Position numbers and translations under genes: made by a program. This document shows, piece by piece, positions 18,558-26,991 of a stretch of DNA of 64,000 bases (its first letter is position 1; every line of letters begins with the position of its first letter). The notes under the pieces are model-generated. The model had not been told where the DNA came from and did no database searches. It was given only the letters and a program-made list of their open reading frames with translations. Origin of the DNA: Pelagicoccus sp. SDUM812003 (GTDB taxonomy: Bacteria > Verrucomicrobiota > Verrucomicrobiia > Opitutales > Opitutaceae). The stretch spans positions 372,001 through 436,000 of the forward strand of contig NZ_JARXHY010000004.1 in assembly GCF_031127815.1 (NCBI RefSeq), read 5' to 3'.

Positions 18558-18809
18558 ATGAAGGAAAATGCGATTCTCTACGTCAAGTCGGGCTGCCCTT
18601 GGTGCATCGACGCTGAGAGCTTCTTGAAACGAAACAAGATTCCCTACACCCGTCGCGAGGTGCTCTCCGATGCAGCGGCCATGAAGGAAATGGTGGAACT
18701 GTCCGGGCAACGAAAGGCCCCGACCATGAAGCTCGGAAACGACGTTTTGGCGGATTTCGGGGTCGACGAGCTGATTCCGTTTCTCAAGAAGCGCGGCGTC
18801 GTTTCCTAG
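18558..18809 (+). CDS. Glutaredoxin-family protein
   Basis: An 83-residue thioredoxin-fold redox protein. The active site CPWC (14-17) sits after the first strand in ILYVKSGCPWC. KAPTMKLGN contains the cis-Pro loop (usually TVP), and DFGVDELIPFLKK is the C-terminal helix. CPWC instead of the classic CPYC is found in several bacterial glutaredoxins. It stands alone between divergent and convergent neighbours, with a purine-rich GAAAGGAAAC ahead of the ATG. As this genome also has bacillithiol genes, the true thiol partner may be bacillithiol rather than glutathione. That is only an inference. Confidence 0.88.
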   Translation: MKENAILYVKSGCPWCIDAESFLKRNKIPYTRREVLSDAAAMKEMVELSGQRKAPTMKLGNDVLADFGVDELIPFLKKRGVVS

Positions 18810-18901
18810 GGCCATATCTAGCCGGGGCCGCGCGTCGGCTGCGCTCGGCGCGGAGAGGCCTTTTCCGCTTCTCCAACAAGTGAGAAGCAACGATTCGCTG
18901 C

Positions 18902-20137
18902 TTAGTCTCGGTACCTTGGAGACCGTCCTGCATGGAGGCGTGGCTTCGGCAGGGGGTCTTCGTCGCGGTCCGCGATGGGGATGACGAATTCCATCTGCGT
19001 TCCGCGTCCTATCTTGGATCGCATGCGAATGGATCCGCCTTGAAGTTCGACCAGCGACTTGCAAATGGAGAGCCCGAGTCCCGAACCGTCATGAAGCCGG
19101 TTTCGCTCCATGGTGCCTTGTCGGAAACGTTTGAATACGTTTTCGATTTCCGATTCATGCACGCCGATGCCGGTGTCGTGCACGAAGCCGTTCAGTTCGC
19201 CCTCCCGGATGCGGTAGCCGAACTGTATCTGCCCGGTGTCGGTGAATTTCAGGGCGTTGTCGATGAGATTGGAGTAGATCTGGGCGATGCGATCGCGATC
19301 GAGGGTGACGATGTCGCGCTGGTCCTCTCGGGTTCGAGAAGCGCTGAGAATGACGCCTTTTCGAGAGGCTTTCTCTCTGAAAAGGGCGAGCATCTCCTGC
19401 ATCAGCTTGTTGAGCGAAAAGTCCCTAGGAAAGAAATCGACTTGGTTCGCTTCGATTTTCGAGATGTCGAGCAGGTCGTTGATGATGGTCAGCAGCCGGT
19501 TCCCGCTGGCCTGTATCAAGTCTCTGAATTCGCAGCGTTCCTTTTCGCTGAGGTTCGGCCCGCTGAGCAGCTGCGCGAATCCTAGGATCCCGTTCATCGG
19601 GGTGCGAATCTCATGGCTGATGTTGGCGAGAAATGCGGACTTCAGACGGTCGCTCTCCTCCGCTTTGCTTCTGGCGATCTCGAGGTCTGTATTCATTTTT
19701 TTGATCTCGATCAGGCTTTCGTTTAACTCGCGGGTTCGCTCCTCGACTTTCTGTTCCAGGGTGCGAAGCAGTTTTTGGTTGAGCTCTCTCTGGCGTCGTT
19801 CCTCGCAGACCACTCCTAGGATGGAAACGAAGTTTTGAATGTAGGGGAGGTAGGGATGAAACGCTTTTGGATCACGATAGAAGATTCGCAGGGTGGCGTA
19901 GTCGGTTTGCAGGAAGCTGATGGGGAAATCTTGAAAATGGGCGCTTGCGGAGTCGGGCTCGGACTCGCTGGCTGGCGCCACCTGGCCGACGACTTTGACC
20001 ACGGATGGAAGATCGGAAAACCCTCGTTCAACGAACTGCAGGATCGACTTCAGGCTAGGAAGCTGAACCACCACGCTCTGCATCAAGGCGATGCTGCCGA
20101 TGTGCTTCGCCAAAAGGCTTTCGTTTTCCTCACTCAT
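18902..20137 (-). CDS. Cytoplasmic histidine kinase paired with a MEDS sensor
   Basis: A 411-residue protein without membrane helices. Residues 1-110 are a small sensor-like domain of unclear family. A coiled coil (about 111-165, EERRQRELNQKLLRTLEQKVEERTREL in part) leads to His175 in ANISHEIRTPMNGILGF. The ATPase domain is complete: NLIDNALKFT, HDTGIGV, FKRFRQG and GSGLGLSI. The start overlaps the end of the MEDS gene by 8 bases, so the two are almost certainly translated together and likely interact. No response regulator is next to them, so the target is unknown. Confidence 0.9.
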   Translation of the reverse strand: MSEENESLLAKHIGSIALMQSVVVQLPSLKSILQFVERGFSDLPSVVKVVGQVAPASESEPDSASAHFQDFPISFLQTDYATLRIFYRDPKAFHPYLPYIQNFVSILGVVCEERRQRELNQKLLRTLEQKVEERTRELNESLIEIKKMNTDLEIARSKAEESDRLKSAFLANISHEIRTPMNGILGFAQLLSGPNLSEKERCEFRDLIQASGNRLLTIINDLLDISKIEANQVDFFPRDFSLNKLMQEMLALFREKASRKGVILSASRTREDQRDIVTLDRDRIAQIYSNLIDNALKFTDTGQIQFGYRIREGELNGFVHDTGIGVHESEIENVFKRFRQGTMERNRLHDGSGLGLSICKSLVELQGGSIRMRSKIGRGTQMEFVIPIADRDEDPLPKPRLHAGRSPRYRD

Positions 20138-20759
20138 CCTGACAGCAGTCTCGAAGGTAGTCTTCCGGCTCGATGTAGAAGGGATTTCTCACCACGGCTC
20201 CGTTGACCAGCATCATGGGATGCACCTTGAGGATCTCCATGATGGTGGCTCCATCGAAGACCCGCGCATCGTACTGGCACACCGCGGTGATGGGATGCTG
20301 CTTCACCAGAAGACTGACCCGCGATTCGTATTCCAGCAGCCGTTTTCCGCCGGTCACGCGCTCGACCTCCGGAGACATTTCGCCGATGATGCGGGCTCCC
20401 TGGAAATCGGCTTTGATCGCTTCCTCGTAGAAACGGAGTAGGTTGTCGAGCATGCGCTGGGGCTCGAAGCGGTCGCCTTCGAAATAGACCTCCGAGCCAG
20501 CGGACAGAGTGATCGCTCCAGAAGACTCTCTCTCGTCGTAGGAGATGCCGTTCTCCTGCATGAATTGACGGACCTCGTCTTCGGTTACATTATCGGAAAA
20601 GCAGGCGCAGCGATCGCCAGACTGCAGCCCAGACAGTAGGTAGGAAAGCAGGGCGTGCGTTCGCTCCTGATCGCTAGTGAAGATCAGGCATAGGTGAGTG
20701 CCTTCGGGAACGCGCTCGCGAGCGAAGCCGAGTGAAATCGTGCGCGGAGATGGAGCCAT
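20130..20759 (-). CDS. MEDS-domain sensory protein (DcmR-like)
   Basis: This 209-residue soluble protein matches the MEDS domain (methanogen/methylotroph DcmR sensory domain). Marks are the opening PEGTHLCLIFTSDQERTHALLSYL, GLQSGDRCACFSDN, an acidic middle with FYEEAIKADFQGARIIGEMS, and the end HPMMLVNGAVVRNPFYIEPEDYL. In the family, the domain is related to KaiC-like folds and is found in proteins that sense chloro-organics or other signals. It has no Walker A lysine loop that I can see. It overlaps the kinase gene downstream, so it is probably the input module of a split two-component sensor. Confidence 0.85.
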   Translation of the reverse strand: MAPSPRTISLGFARERVPEGTHLCLIFTSDQERTHALLSYLLSGLQSGDRCACFSDNVTEDEVRQFMQENGISYDERESSGAITLSAGSEVYFEGDRFEPQRMLDNLLRFYEEAIKADFQGARIIGEMSPEVERVTGGKRLLEYESRVSLLVKQHPITAVCQYDARVFDGATIMEILKVHPMMLVNGAVVRNPFYIEPEDYLRDCCQDE

Positions 20760-20786
20760 CGAAGCGAAAAGGTAGACCGCGCTCCA

Positions 20787-20804
20787 GGCTCGGTCAAACG
20801 AGCC
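20787..20804 (-). promoter_or_regulatory. Inverted repeat upstream of the MEDS gene
   Basis: GGCTCG and CGAGCC flank six bases, 27 bases ahead of the MEDS start. The arrangement fits an operator or a leader hairpin. There is no further support. Confidence 0.25.
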
Positions 20805-20942
20805 ACGAATTTAGGTTCAGGTATTAGCGCCTTAGATGCAGCCTATTTATCTACGGATAGGCATTTGTGTCATATCGCAGGCTGTACCCTTTCTCGCTTC
20901 ACAATGTCGGTCCCTCTAAGACAGGGAGGCGGCGGCCGCCGG

Positions 20943-20970
20943 GCTCCGACCTGAGGACTCAGGTCGGAGC
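20943..20970. terminator. Strong hairpin after the methyltransferase gene
   Basis: A 13-base perfect inverted repeat (GCTCCGACCTGAG and its complement) with a 2-base centre lies 19 bases past the methyltransferase stop on the minus strand. No T-run follows in either direction, so it is either a terminator of weak type or an mRNA 3' end stabiliser. Confidence 0.5.
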
Positions 20971-20988
20971 GGGCGAAACAGCGAGCTT

Positions 20989-22077
20989 CTAGCGAGCGAT
21001 GTAGTAGTAGTTCTGGATATCGTGCTCCAGAGCGTGGCGGGTGACCTCTTCGAACCCGGCGTCGCGAATGAACTCCGTGGTGAGCTCCTCTCCCCACGCC
21101 GCCCCGAGCCCGAGACCTCCCTGGGCGAGCGAAACCGTCATGCAATGCATGCAGGAGATGGTATAGATGAGCGGCCCGAGCGGATGCTGCTTGTTTTTGT
21201 AGACGTTGGACGAGCCGGCGATGTCCTGCATCAGAAAAACGCCGTCGCTGCGCAGCGTTTTGCGAATGCCTTCCAGCACGTGGTCCGGGCGAGCCTGATC
21301 GTGGATGGCGTCGAAGGCGGTCACGATATCGAAGCGGTCGCTCTCCGCGTCCTCGTTGAAGCTGGTCAGGTCGCGGACCTCGAAACTCGCGTTTTTCAGC
21401 TGGTAGGCTTTCGCTTCCGCGGTGGCGAAGTCGATCGCTTCCTGGCTGAGATCGTATCCGGTGAAATTGCTATTTGGATACAACTGGGCGAGAGCGCGAA
21501 CAGCGAAGCCTTGTCCGCATCCGATATCCAGCACTTCGGCGCCTTGTTCCAGCTTGGCGACGATCTCGGGATCGAGAGGGAGGATGTGTTCTTCCAGGGC
21601 GTTCACCACGCTCTGGCGGCTGTCCAAGGCCATGACTTCATGGAATCGTGGATACGCTGAGTAGGGAACGCCGCCGCCATGCTTGAAGCAGTCGACGATC
21701 TTGTCCTCCACGCTTCCTAGAACTGCGAAGTATTGAGCGAGGTGGGCGAGGCATTCCCCTTCGCCACCCTCGGTTAGCATGGCGGCATGCGAAGCGGGGA
21801 GGTGGAAGAAAAGGCCGCTTTCATCGACCTCCACAATCTCTCCCGCCACCATGCAGCCGAGCCATTCGCGCACATAGCGCTCGTCGAGATTTGCGGCGTC
21901 CGCGATGGCGTTGCTGCTGGCGGAGTGGGTAAGGCGTTTCATGGTTTCAAACAGGCCGGTTCGGTAGCCGATGGAAACCATCAGTCCGAGCGCGGACTGG
22001 TTCATGAGATTGACGAAGCGATCGCCGAAAGCGTTCATCTTGTCGGGATCGATCTGGGTTTGGCATGCGAGACACAT
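20989..22077 (-). CDS. SAM-dependent methyltransferase, Rv2258c-like
   Basis: A 362-residue protein with two parts. The first 150 residues form a winged-helix-like cap (LGLMVSIGYRTGLFETMKRL, then YVREWLGCMVAGEIVEVD) as in methyltransferases of the Rv2258c type. The class I SAM domain follows with motif I VLDIGCGQGFAVRAL, then FTGYDLSQEAI and DIVTAFDAIHDQARP. CMHCMTVSLAQGG is a conserved tail feature of this group. The N-terminus has a Cys pair (MCLAC). The substrate is unknown; related proteins methylate small molecules or lipids. A TPR-LuxR regulator lies 173 bases upstream on the same strand and may control it. Confidence 0.85.
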   Translation of the reverse strand: MCLACQTQIDPDKMNAFGDRFVNLMNQSALGLMVSIGYRTGLFETMKRLTHSASSNAIADAANLDERYVREWLGCMVAGEIVEVDESGLFFHLPASHAAMLTEGGEGECLAHLAQYFAVLGSVEDKIVDCFKHGGGVPYSAYPRFHEVMALDSRQSVVNALEEHILPLDPEIVAKLEQGAEVLDIGCGQGFAVRALAQLYPNSNFTGYDLSQEAIDFATAEAKAYQLKNASFEVRDLTSFNEDAESDRFDIVTAFDAIHDQARPDHVLEGIRKTLRSDGVFLMQDIAGSSNVYKNKQHPLGPLIYTISCMHCMTVSLAQGGLGLGAAWGEELTTEFIRDAGFEEVTRHALEHDIQNYYYIAR

Positions 22078-22250
22078 AGGAGTTTTCTTTCTATTCAGTT
22101 GGTTGCTAGGCGTGGCAGCGAGGAAGAGCTGCCCGATTCGAAACGCATCCTAGCTGTTTCGCTGCAGAAAGGTAACTCGGCGAAATACGGTATCGCCGCC
22201 GCGTCACTACGGTAGCGAGATCCCTGGACCGTCTGCCCGTTGCGAGGGAA

Positions 22251-24266
22251 TTACTTAAGAAGGCCGAGTTCGCTGGCTTTGCTGGCCGCCTCCGCTCGGG
22301 TGCGACAGCCGAGCCGCTCGATGAGAGCCGCGACATGCATCTCGACCGTGCGCGGGCTGATTTTCAGCTCCGCTGCAGCTTCCTTGTTGGAGCGTCCGGC
22401 GGCGATGAGCCGAGCGATTTCCAGCTGCCGTGGAGTGAGCAGATCCGTTCGAGCTCCGCTGGGCGAGCCTTGGTGGCGATCGCGAGCGATGGCTCTGGCT
22501 AGCGGTTTGAGCGAAAGTTTTTTAGCGATTTCATCGCTGGCTTTCCAGTGCGCCGTGGCCGCGGCCTCGTTGCCGGCTTGGCTCTCGATGTAGCCCAGGC
22601 GCCAGAGCGTCCAAGCTTCTTCGGGCAGCAGCTGCAGGGAGTGGTAGCCCTGGATCGATTCCCACAAACGTTCCGAAGCCAGCGCAGGATTGCCGCTCAA
22701 CCACGCCTCTTCGGCGCTGGCGGCGAGAAAGGCGAAGCGCGGCTCGGGAGACTCGCTTTCGGAGCAGATGGTGGTGAGCAAGTCGAGGCAGCGTGAAAGG
22801 TTCGCCGCGTCGTTTTCCTGAGCGAAACAGCTCGCGGCGCAGAGCAGGCCAGGGATGACATCCTTCCGGTCGTCGGTTTCGTGCCAGAAGTCGATGAGTT
22901 CGATAAAGCTGGCAATCGCCACTTCGGTGTTCTGCTCGAGAAACGCATAAGCTCCCTTGGCCCATAGTACGTAAAATTCGAATACAGTGGCGCCATGAAC
23001 GCGGTTTAGCCGACTGGCTTCATCCAGATCGTGTATGACCTGTGGCGAGCTTGTCCTAAACGCCTGGATACAAGCTTTGGTCGAAAGGGCTCCCGCTTTT
23101 AGCTCGCCCTCCGCGCTTAAGGTGTCGATCGCCTCGGCGATGGCGGCGAGACTTTCGTCGAATTGTCCGAGCCGAAAGAAAGCGTAGGAAACGCAGGTGA
23201 GGCAGGCTTGGGTGCCGCTTTTCTCGCCCAGCGAGCGACAGCGATTCAAGGCCTCTAGCTCCGTGTCGCGATAGGCTTGGTAGTTGGAGGCGTATTCGTT
23301 GATGTTGGCCTGTCGTCGATAGGCGTTTGTTATCTGGTCTGAAAGATCGTTTTCCAGGGCGATGGAGAGCGCCTCTTCGAGGAGTTTTCGGGCGTCGCTG
23401 ATTCGGCCCGTCATGGCCGTCAGCATGGCGGAGTAGGCCAGCGAGTCGCTGAGCAGGGCCCAGTCGCATTCGCTGCGAGCGGTCTGCTTGACGCTTTCAA
23501 GCGTTTCCAAGGCATCGTGCAGTCTGAGCGCGTCGCCTTGCATTTGGGCCAAGCTGCGGCGGATGCGGGCCGCTTCCAGCTTCGCGTCGTTGCGATCGGC
23601 CAGCTCAGCGGCTTGCTGGAGGTGTTCTTGAGCCTGGAGGCGGTCGCCAAGGCTGAGAGCGGAACGAGCGAGCTTGCGATAGAGCTCGATGATTTCGGGC
23701 ATGTCCTGCGAGCTGAGAGCCATCTCGAGAAGCTCGGACCAGACAAGATGGGCGGCGGAGTGGTCGGAGCAGTTGAGGGCGCAGCGAGCCATTTCCCGCA
23801 GCATATCTCGACGATGCTCTGGCTCTTCGTCGATAGGCCAGATTTCGAATGCGGCCCGCATGGACGCGAGCGCCTGCCGGTAGTTGTGGGCTTGGCAGGC
23901 TGAAAGGGCGTCGCGCAAAAAGTGCTTGCGGGCTTGGGGGTAGTCTTGTGCTCGTCGGTAGAGGCGAGCGATCAGCTCGGGCGGTTCCGAAAGGGCGAGG
24001 CAGGCCTCGGCGAGCGACTTGTTGAACGCTCTTTTCTTGGACCAAGCGATGGCGTCGATGGCCGCTTGTCGTTGCGATTCGGATACGAACTGGGCTTCGC
24101 CGTCGTCGCATTCTTCCAGAAGACCGAGATCGAAAAGCGGGTCGAGGCTTTCGGCGGGACTTCCGGATTCGAGCAGAACTTGCAGCCGAAAGGGAGTGTC
24201 CAGCAGGGCTGCTTTGCTCAGAGCGACCCCCGCGCTGGCAGGGAGTTCAGGAAGTGGATTGGGCAT
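22251..24266 (-). CDS. TPR-rich LuxR-family transcriptional regulator without ATPase
   Basis: The product has 671 residues. The last 65 form a LuxR-type helix-turn-helix: LTPRQLEIARLIAAGRSNKEAAAELK followed by ISPRTVEMHVAALIERLG. Residues about 90-590 are helical repeats of TPR type, with A-x-x-A-L patterns such as QALASMRAAFEIWP and AQEHLQQAAELADRN. The N-terminal 90 residues (ALSKAALLDTPFRLQVLLE) resemble the winged region that follows the ATPase in MalT/LAL regulators, but the Walker A/B domain itself is absent. It looks like a LAL-type regulator reduced to its sensor repeats and DNA-binding domain, so it would respond to a protein or ligand without an ATP switch. The downstream methyltransferase gene is a possible target. 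Confidence 0.85.
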   Translation of the reverse strand: MPNPLPELPASAGVALSKAALLDTPFRLQVLLESGSPAESLDPLFDLGLLEECDDGEAQFVSESQRQAAIDAIAWSKKRAFNKSLAEACLALSEPPELIARLYRRAQDYPQARKHFLRDALSACQAHNYRQALASMRAAFEIWPIDEEPEHRRDMLREMARCALNCSDHSAAHLVWSELLEMALSSQDMPEIIELYRKLARSALSLGDRLQAQEHLQQAAELADRNDAKLEAARIRRSLAQMQGDALRLHDALETLESVKQTARSECDWALLSDSLAYSAMLTAMTGRISDARKLLEEALSIALENDLSDQITNAYRRQANINEYASNYQAYRDTELEALNRCRSLGEKSGTQACLTCVSYAFFRLGQFDESLAAIAEAIDTLSAEGELKAGALSTKACIQAFRTSSPQVIHDLDEASRLNRVHGATVFEFYVLWAKGAYAFLEQNTEVAIASFIELIDFWHETDDRKDVIPGLLCAASCFAQENDAANLSRCLDLLTTICSESESPEPRFAFLAASAEEAWLSGNPALASERLWESIQGYHSLQLLPEEAWTLWRLGYIESQAGNEAAATAHWKASDEIAKKLSLKPLARAIARDRHQGSPSGARTDLLTPRQLEIARLIAAGRSNKEAAAELKISPRTVEMHVAALIERLGCRTRAEAASKASELGLLK

Positions 24267-24411
24267 GAGAGAAGGATCAGGTTCGCGGCCGAGTTTGAAC
24301 GAAACGCTCCGGAGGCCAAGTCAGTTTGCGTTGAGACTTGGATTCGACGGAAACGCGAACTGGGTTTCCCCTTCGCTCTGCTTTGCCCGAAGCAGATCCT
24401 TCTCTGGGTTG

Positions 24412-25263
24412 TTAGAGTTTGGCCAGCTCGCCTTCGATCCAGGCGATGCCCTGCGCGTCGTTGAGACGTTGGGCGGTGTCGAGCGCGGATTGCATGACCG
24501 CTTTGGCCTCTTCCGGCTGGTCGAGCGCGCTGAGGACTTTCGACCGCTCGACCGCTAGCCAATAGGCGTCGGGATTTTGCTCGAGGCTCAACCGGTACCA
24601 CTCCGCGGCCTGTTCGAGGTCCATGTTTTCACGTACGAAGTAGCGAGCCGCTTCTCCCATGTTGGCCCAATGGGGATTGTCGGCTTCGATGACCTCTTTC
24701 CGAATGTCCGACATCATCTGCTGATGGTTGCTTTCTTCGGTCACGGAAATGGGAAATGCGACCACGGTTTCGTCCCAGCGAAGCTCGATTCGGGCGGCGT
24801 TGTCGGCGACTTGGGCGAAGGCGATTTCGAAGGTTTCGAAGCTCTCTTGCATCGACTTCGAAGGAGCGGTGAAACGGAGCACGTCCAGGGCATCGTCATA
24901 AGTGAATGCCCCGAACTGATCGGCATTGGCATTGATGATGATGGTCCATTGGTCCTTGTTCGGGATGGAGAAAAGTCCGTAGCGGCCGGCGGGCAGGGTT
25001 GAGCCGCCGATTTGGATTTCGGTGTCGGTGGAGAGCTTGGTACAGGCGTTCGCGCCGGTTCGCCAGACCTCGCCGTAGGGCACCAGGGCGCCGAAGATCT
25101 CGCGACCTTTCATGTTGGGACGTGAGTAGTCGACCGTCACGGTCGTCTTTCCGATTTGTTGGGTGACGGTAGAGCGCAGGCTCGCCGGGACGGGAAGAAC
25201 ATCTCCGAAAAGGGAGACAGCGAAGACGAGCGAAAGGGCGGCGAAGAGGCGGATTCGTTTCAT
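24412..25263 (-). CDS. Exported DUF2911 protein, copy 1
   Basis: A 283-residue exported protein with signal peptide MKRIRLFAALSLVFAVSLFG. The DUF2911 core spans about 35-175: VTVDYSRPNMKGREIFGALV, VWRTGANACTKL, LPAGRYGLFSIP and WTIIINANADQFGAF. The C-terminal 100 residues form TPR-like helices (AAEWYRLSLEQNPDAYWLAV). The function of DUF2911 is not established; it is common in Bacteroidetes and Verrucomicrobia and is expected in the periplasm. A second copy is at 51630-52493 with the same architecture. The gene starts 181 bases from the divergent sigma factor gene, so it could be part of that regulon. Confidence 0.88.
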   Translation of the reverse strand: MKRIRLFAALSLVFAVSLFGDVLPVPASLRSTVTQQIGKTTVTVDYSRPNMKGREIFGALVPYGEVWRTGANACTKLSTDTEIQIGGSTLPAGRYGLFSIPNKDQWTIIINANADQFGAFTYDDALDVLRFTAPSKSMQESFETFEIAFAQVADNAARIELRWDETVVAFPISVTEESNHQQMMSDIRKEVIEADNPHWANMGEAARYFVRENMDLEQAAEWYRLSLEQNPDAYWLAVERSKVLSALDQPEEAKAVMQSALDTAQRLNDAQGIAWIEGELAKL

Positions 25264-25444
25264 AGAGCGGTAGTTGGTTGGGTTGGTATAGGCAGGTCGC
25301 GAAAGGAGGGGGGACGACGCGGCATCAGATTGGAATACCCCGGGACGAGCGCGACTCCTTCAAAGAGGTGGATTGAAAAAAAAGTCCGCCTGATTGAATA
25401 TTCGTGGGGATGGCGGGTTAGAGAAGAAGAAGTCCGTTAGTACC

Positions 25445-26017
25445 ATGAACGAAAGCAAAGCGATTGACCTGTGCCTGCGCCGCCGAGATCCGGCGGGGTT
25501 CAACTATCTGGTAGAGCATTTTCGCGAGCAGGCCTTTCGCCACGCTTACGGTTTTATGGGAAATCGGGAAGACGCCAAGGACGCTTGCCAGGACGCGTTT
25601 CGCAAGGCCTTCGTGGCCATGCCCAAACTCAAGGAGTTGGAGCGTTTCTATCCCTGGTTCTATAGCATCTTGCGCAACCAATGCTTGAATACGCTGTGTC
25701 GTCGAAAGACGGCCCTGAGCAAACGAAGCGAGGTCGAGCGTCAAATGACGGAACGAGGAAGCGGACGCTTGCCAAGCGGAGCGATGGAGCAGGAGGAGGA
25801 CGCGGCGATGGTGCGAACGGTACTGGAATCGCTCAAGCCGGAGTTCAGGGAAATTCTGATATTGAAGTACTTTTCTGAATACAGCTACGAGGAGATAGCG
25901 ACCACCCTTGGGATCTGTCGTGGCACGGTGATGAGTCGGCTGTATTATGCGCGAAGCGCTTTTCGAGATGCGCTCGACAAGCAGGAATTGAAGGAAAACG
26001 GGAGAATAATGGGATGA
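25445..26017 (+). CDS. ECF-family RNA polymerase sigma factor
   Basis: A 190-residue group 4 sigma factor. I use ATG 25445, since the frame upstream lacks family similarity. Region 2 (about 15-80) shows FNYLVEHFREQAFRHAYGFM, DAKDACQDAFRKAF and FYPWFYSILRNQCLN. Region 4 (about 125-175) shows LKPEFREILILKYFSEYSYEEIATTLG in two parts, followed by GTVMSRLYYARSAF, the promoter -35 recognition helix. The stop overlaps the next start by 4 bases (ATGA), tying it to a membrane anti-sigma. Neighbouring promoters, including the divergent DUF2911 gene, may be its targets. Confidence 0.93.
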   Translation: MNESKAIDLCLRRRDPAGFNYLVEHFREQAFRHAYGFMGNREDAKDACQDAFRKAFVAMPKLKELERFYPWFYSILRNQCLNTLCRRKTALSKRSEVERQMTERGSGRLPSGAMEQEEDAAMVRTVLESLKPEFREILILKYFSEYSYEEIATTLGICRGTVMSRLYYARSAFRDALDKQELKENGRIMG

Positions 26018-26454
26018 GTGAAGAGATGACTGAAATCAAGGTCCTGCTGATGGGATTCATGGATGGGGAGCTGGCTCCTGACGAGATGGCCAGAGTAAAC
26101 GACGCTCTGATGCGGGACGCGTCGTTGCGAAACGAATACGAGTCGCTCTGCAGGGCTTGCGGAAAACTGGATCGACTCTCTTTCGACCTGCCGGACGAGG
26201 AGGAGATGAAACGGCTTTGGAAGAGCCCGTTTTCGCGCTCGGCGAGCTTGTTCGCCTGGAGCCTGATCGTAGCAGGACTGCTCGTCTTGAGCGCCTACAC
26301 CCTCTACGCGATTTTGTTTTTAAGCGGCGAAGCTCCGCTTGTCACCGTATCGCTGGTGGCGGTCGGCGTCGGTTTTCTCGTGCTTTTCAGTCTCAAGGTT
26401 CGAGACCGGGTGAGCACTTATTCCAAAGATCCATACAAGGACATCGAAAAATGA
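26014..26454 (+). CDS. Putative anti-sigma factor, two membrane helices
   Basis: The 146-residue protein overlaps the sigma gene by 4 bases. Residues 5-60 read EIKVLLMGFMDGELAPDEMARV then LMRDASLRNEYESLCRAC, the usual helical anti-sigma N-terminus. It lacks the HxxxCxxC zinc motif, so it belongs to the non-zinc type. Two hydrophobic stretches (about 76-105 and 108-130) should place it in the inner membrane. An anti-sigma role is inferred from position and N-terminus. Confidence 0.75.
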   Translation: MSEEMTEIKVLLMGFMDGELAPDEMARVNDALMRDASLRNEYESLCRACGKLDRLSFDLPDEEEMKRLWKSPFSRSASLFAWSLIVAGLLVLSAYTLYAILFLSGEAPLVTVSLVAVGVGFLVLFSLKVRDRVSTYSKDPYKDIEK

Positions 26455-26771
26455 TATTATGCACGACTGATGAAATCCCGGGCAAGAAGATCGTAGCGAC
26501 CTACGGGCTTGTAAGGGGAAATGCAATACGCGCTCGCCATGTGGGCAAGGACATCATGGCAGGGCTGCAAACGCTCGTTGGTGGAGAGATTCATGAATAC
26601 ACCAAGCTGATGGGCGAAGTGCGCGAGCAGTCTCTGGATCGCATGAGCTCCGAGGCCAAGCGCATGGGGGCCAACGCGGTCGTCGGCCTGCGCATGTCGA
26701 CCTCCATGATCATGAACAACGCCGCGGAAATGGTGGCATACGGGACCGCGGTGAAGGTGGAAGAGGCGTAG
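26451..26771 (+). CDS. YbjQ-family (heavy-metal-binding-like) protein
   Basis: A 106-residue protein of the YbjQ/UPF0145 family from ATG 26451. Typical segments are MILCTTDEIPGKKIVATYGLVRG, GGEIHEYTKLMGEVREQSLDRM and MGANAVVGLRMSTSMI. The family forms pentameric rings and is named after a suggested metal-binding fold, but its job is unknown. Its start overlaps the anti-sigma stop by ATGA, the second such overlap in a row, so it belongs to the sigma operon and may take part in the stress response that this sigma governs. Confidence 0.9.
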   Translation: MILCTTDEIPGKKIVATYGLVRGNAIRARHVGKDIMAGLQTLVGGEIHEYTKLMGEVREQSLDRMSSEAKRMGANAVVGLRMSTSMIMNNAAEMVAYGTAVKVEEA

Positions 26772-26991
26772 CGTCTGATAAGTCTTTGCGACTCTTGGCC
26801 GCAGATTCAGGGCATCCGTTTAGGCGTTTTGTCTAGATAGAAACTCTTGAGCATGCGGCGGGTCGTGGCGCGTGCGATGCTATTTATGGAGTTGAATCCA
26901 ACACTGATCGATCGACTGCTTATGGGGAACAAGTGGCTCGAATCGATTTCTAAATCCACGCATACCAACGGAATGAGAAGGGAAACGTACG

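Noticed and set aside
18824-18858. GC-rich repeat after the glutaredoxin gene
   Set aside because: Several overlapping pairings are possible and none gives a clear stem with a T-run.
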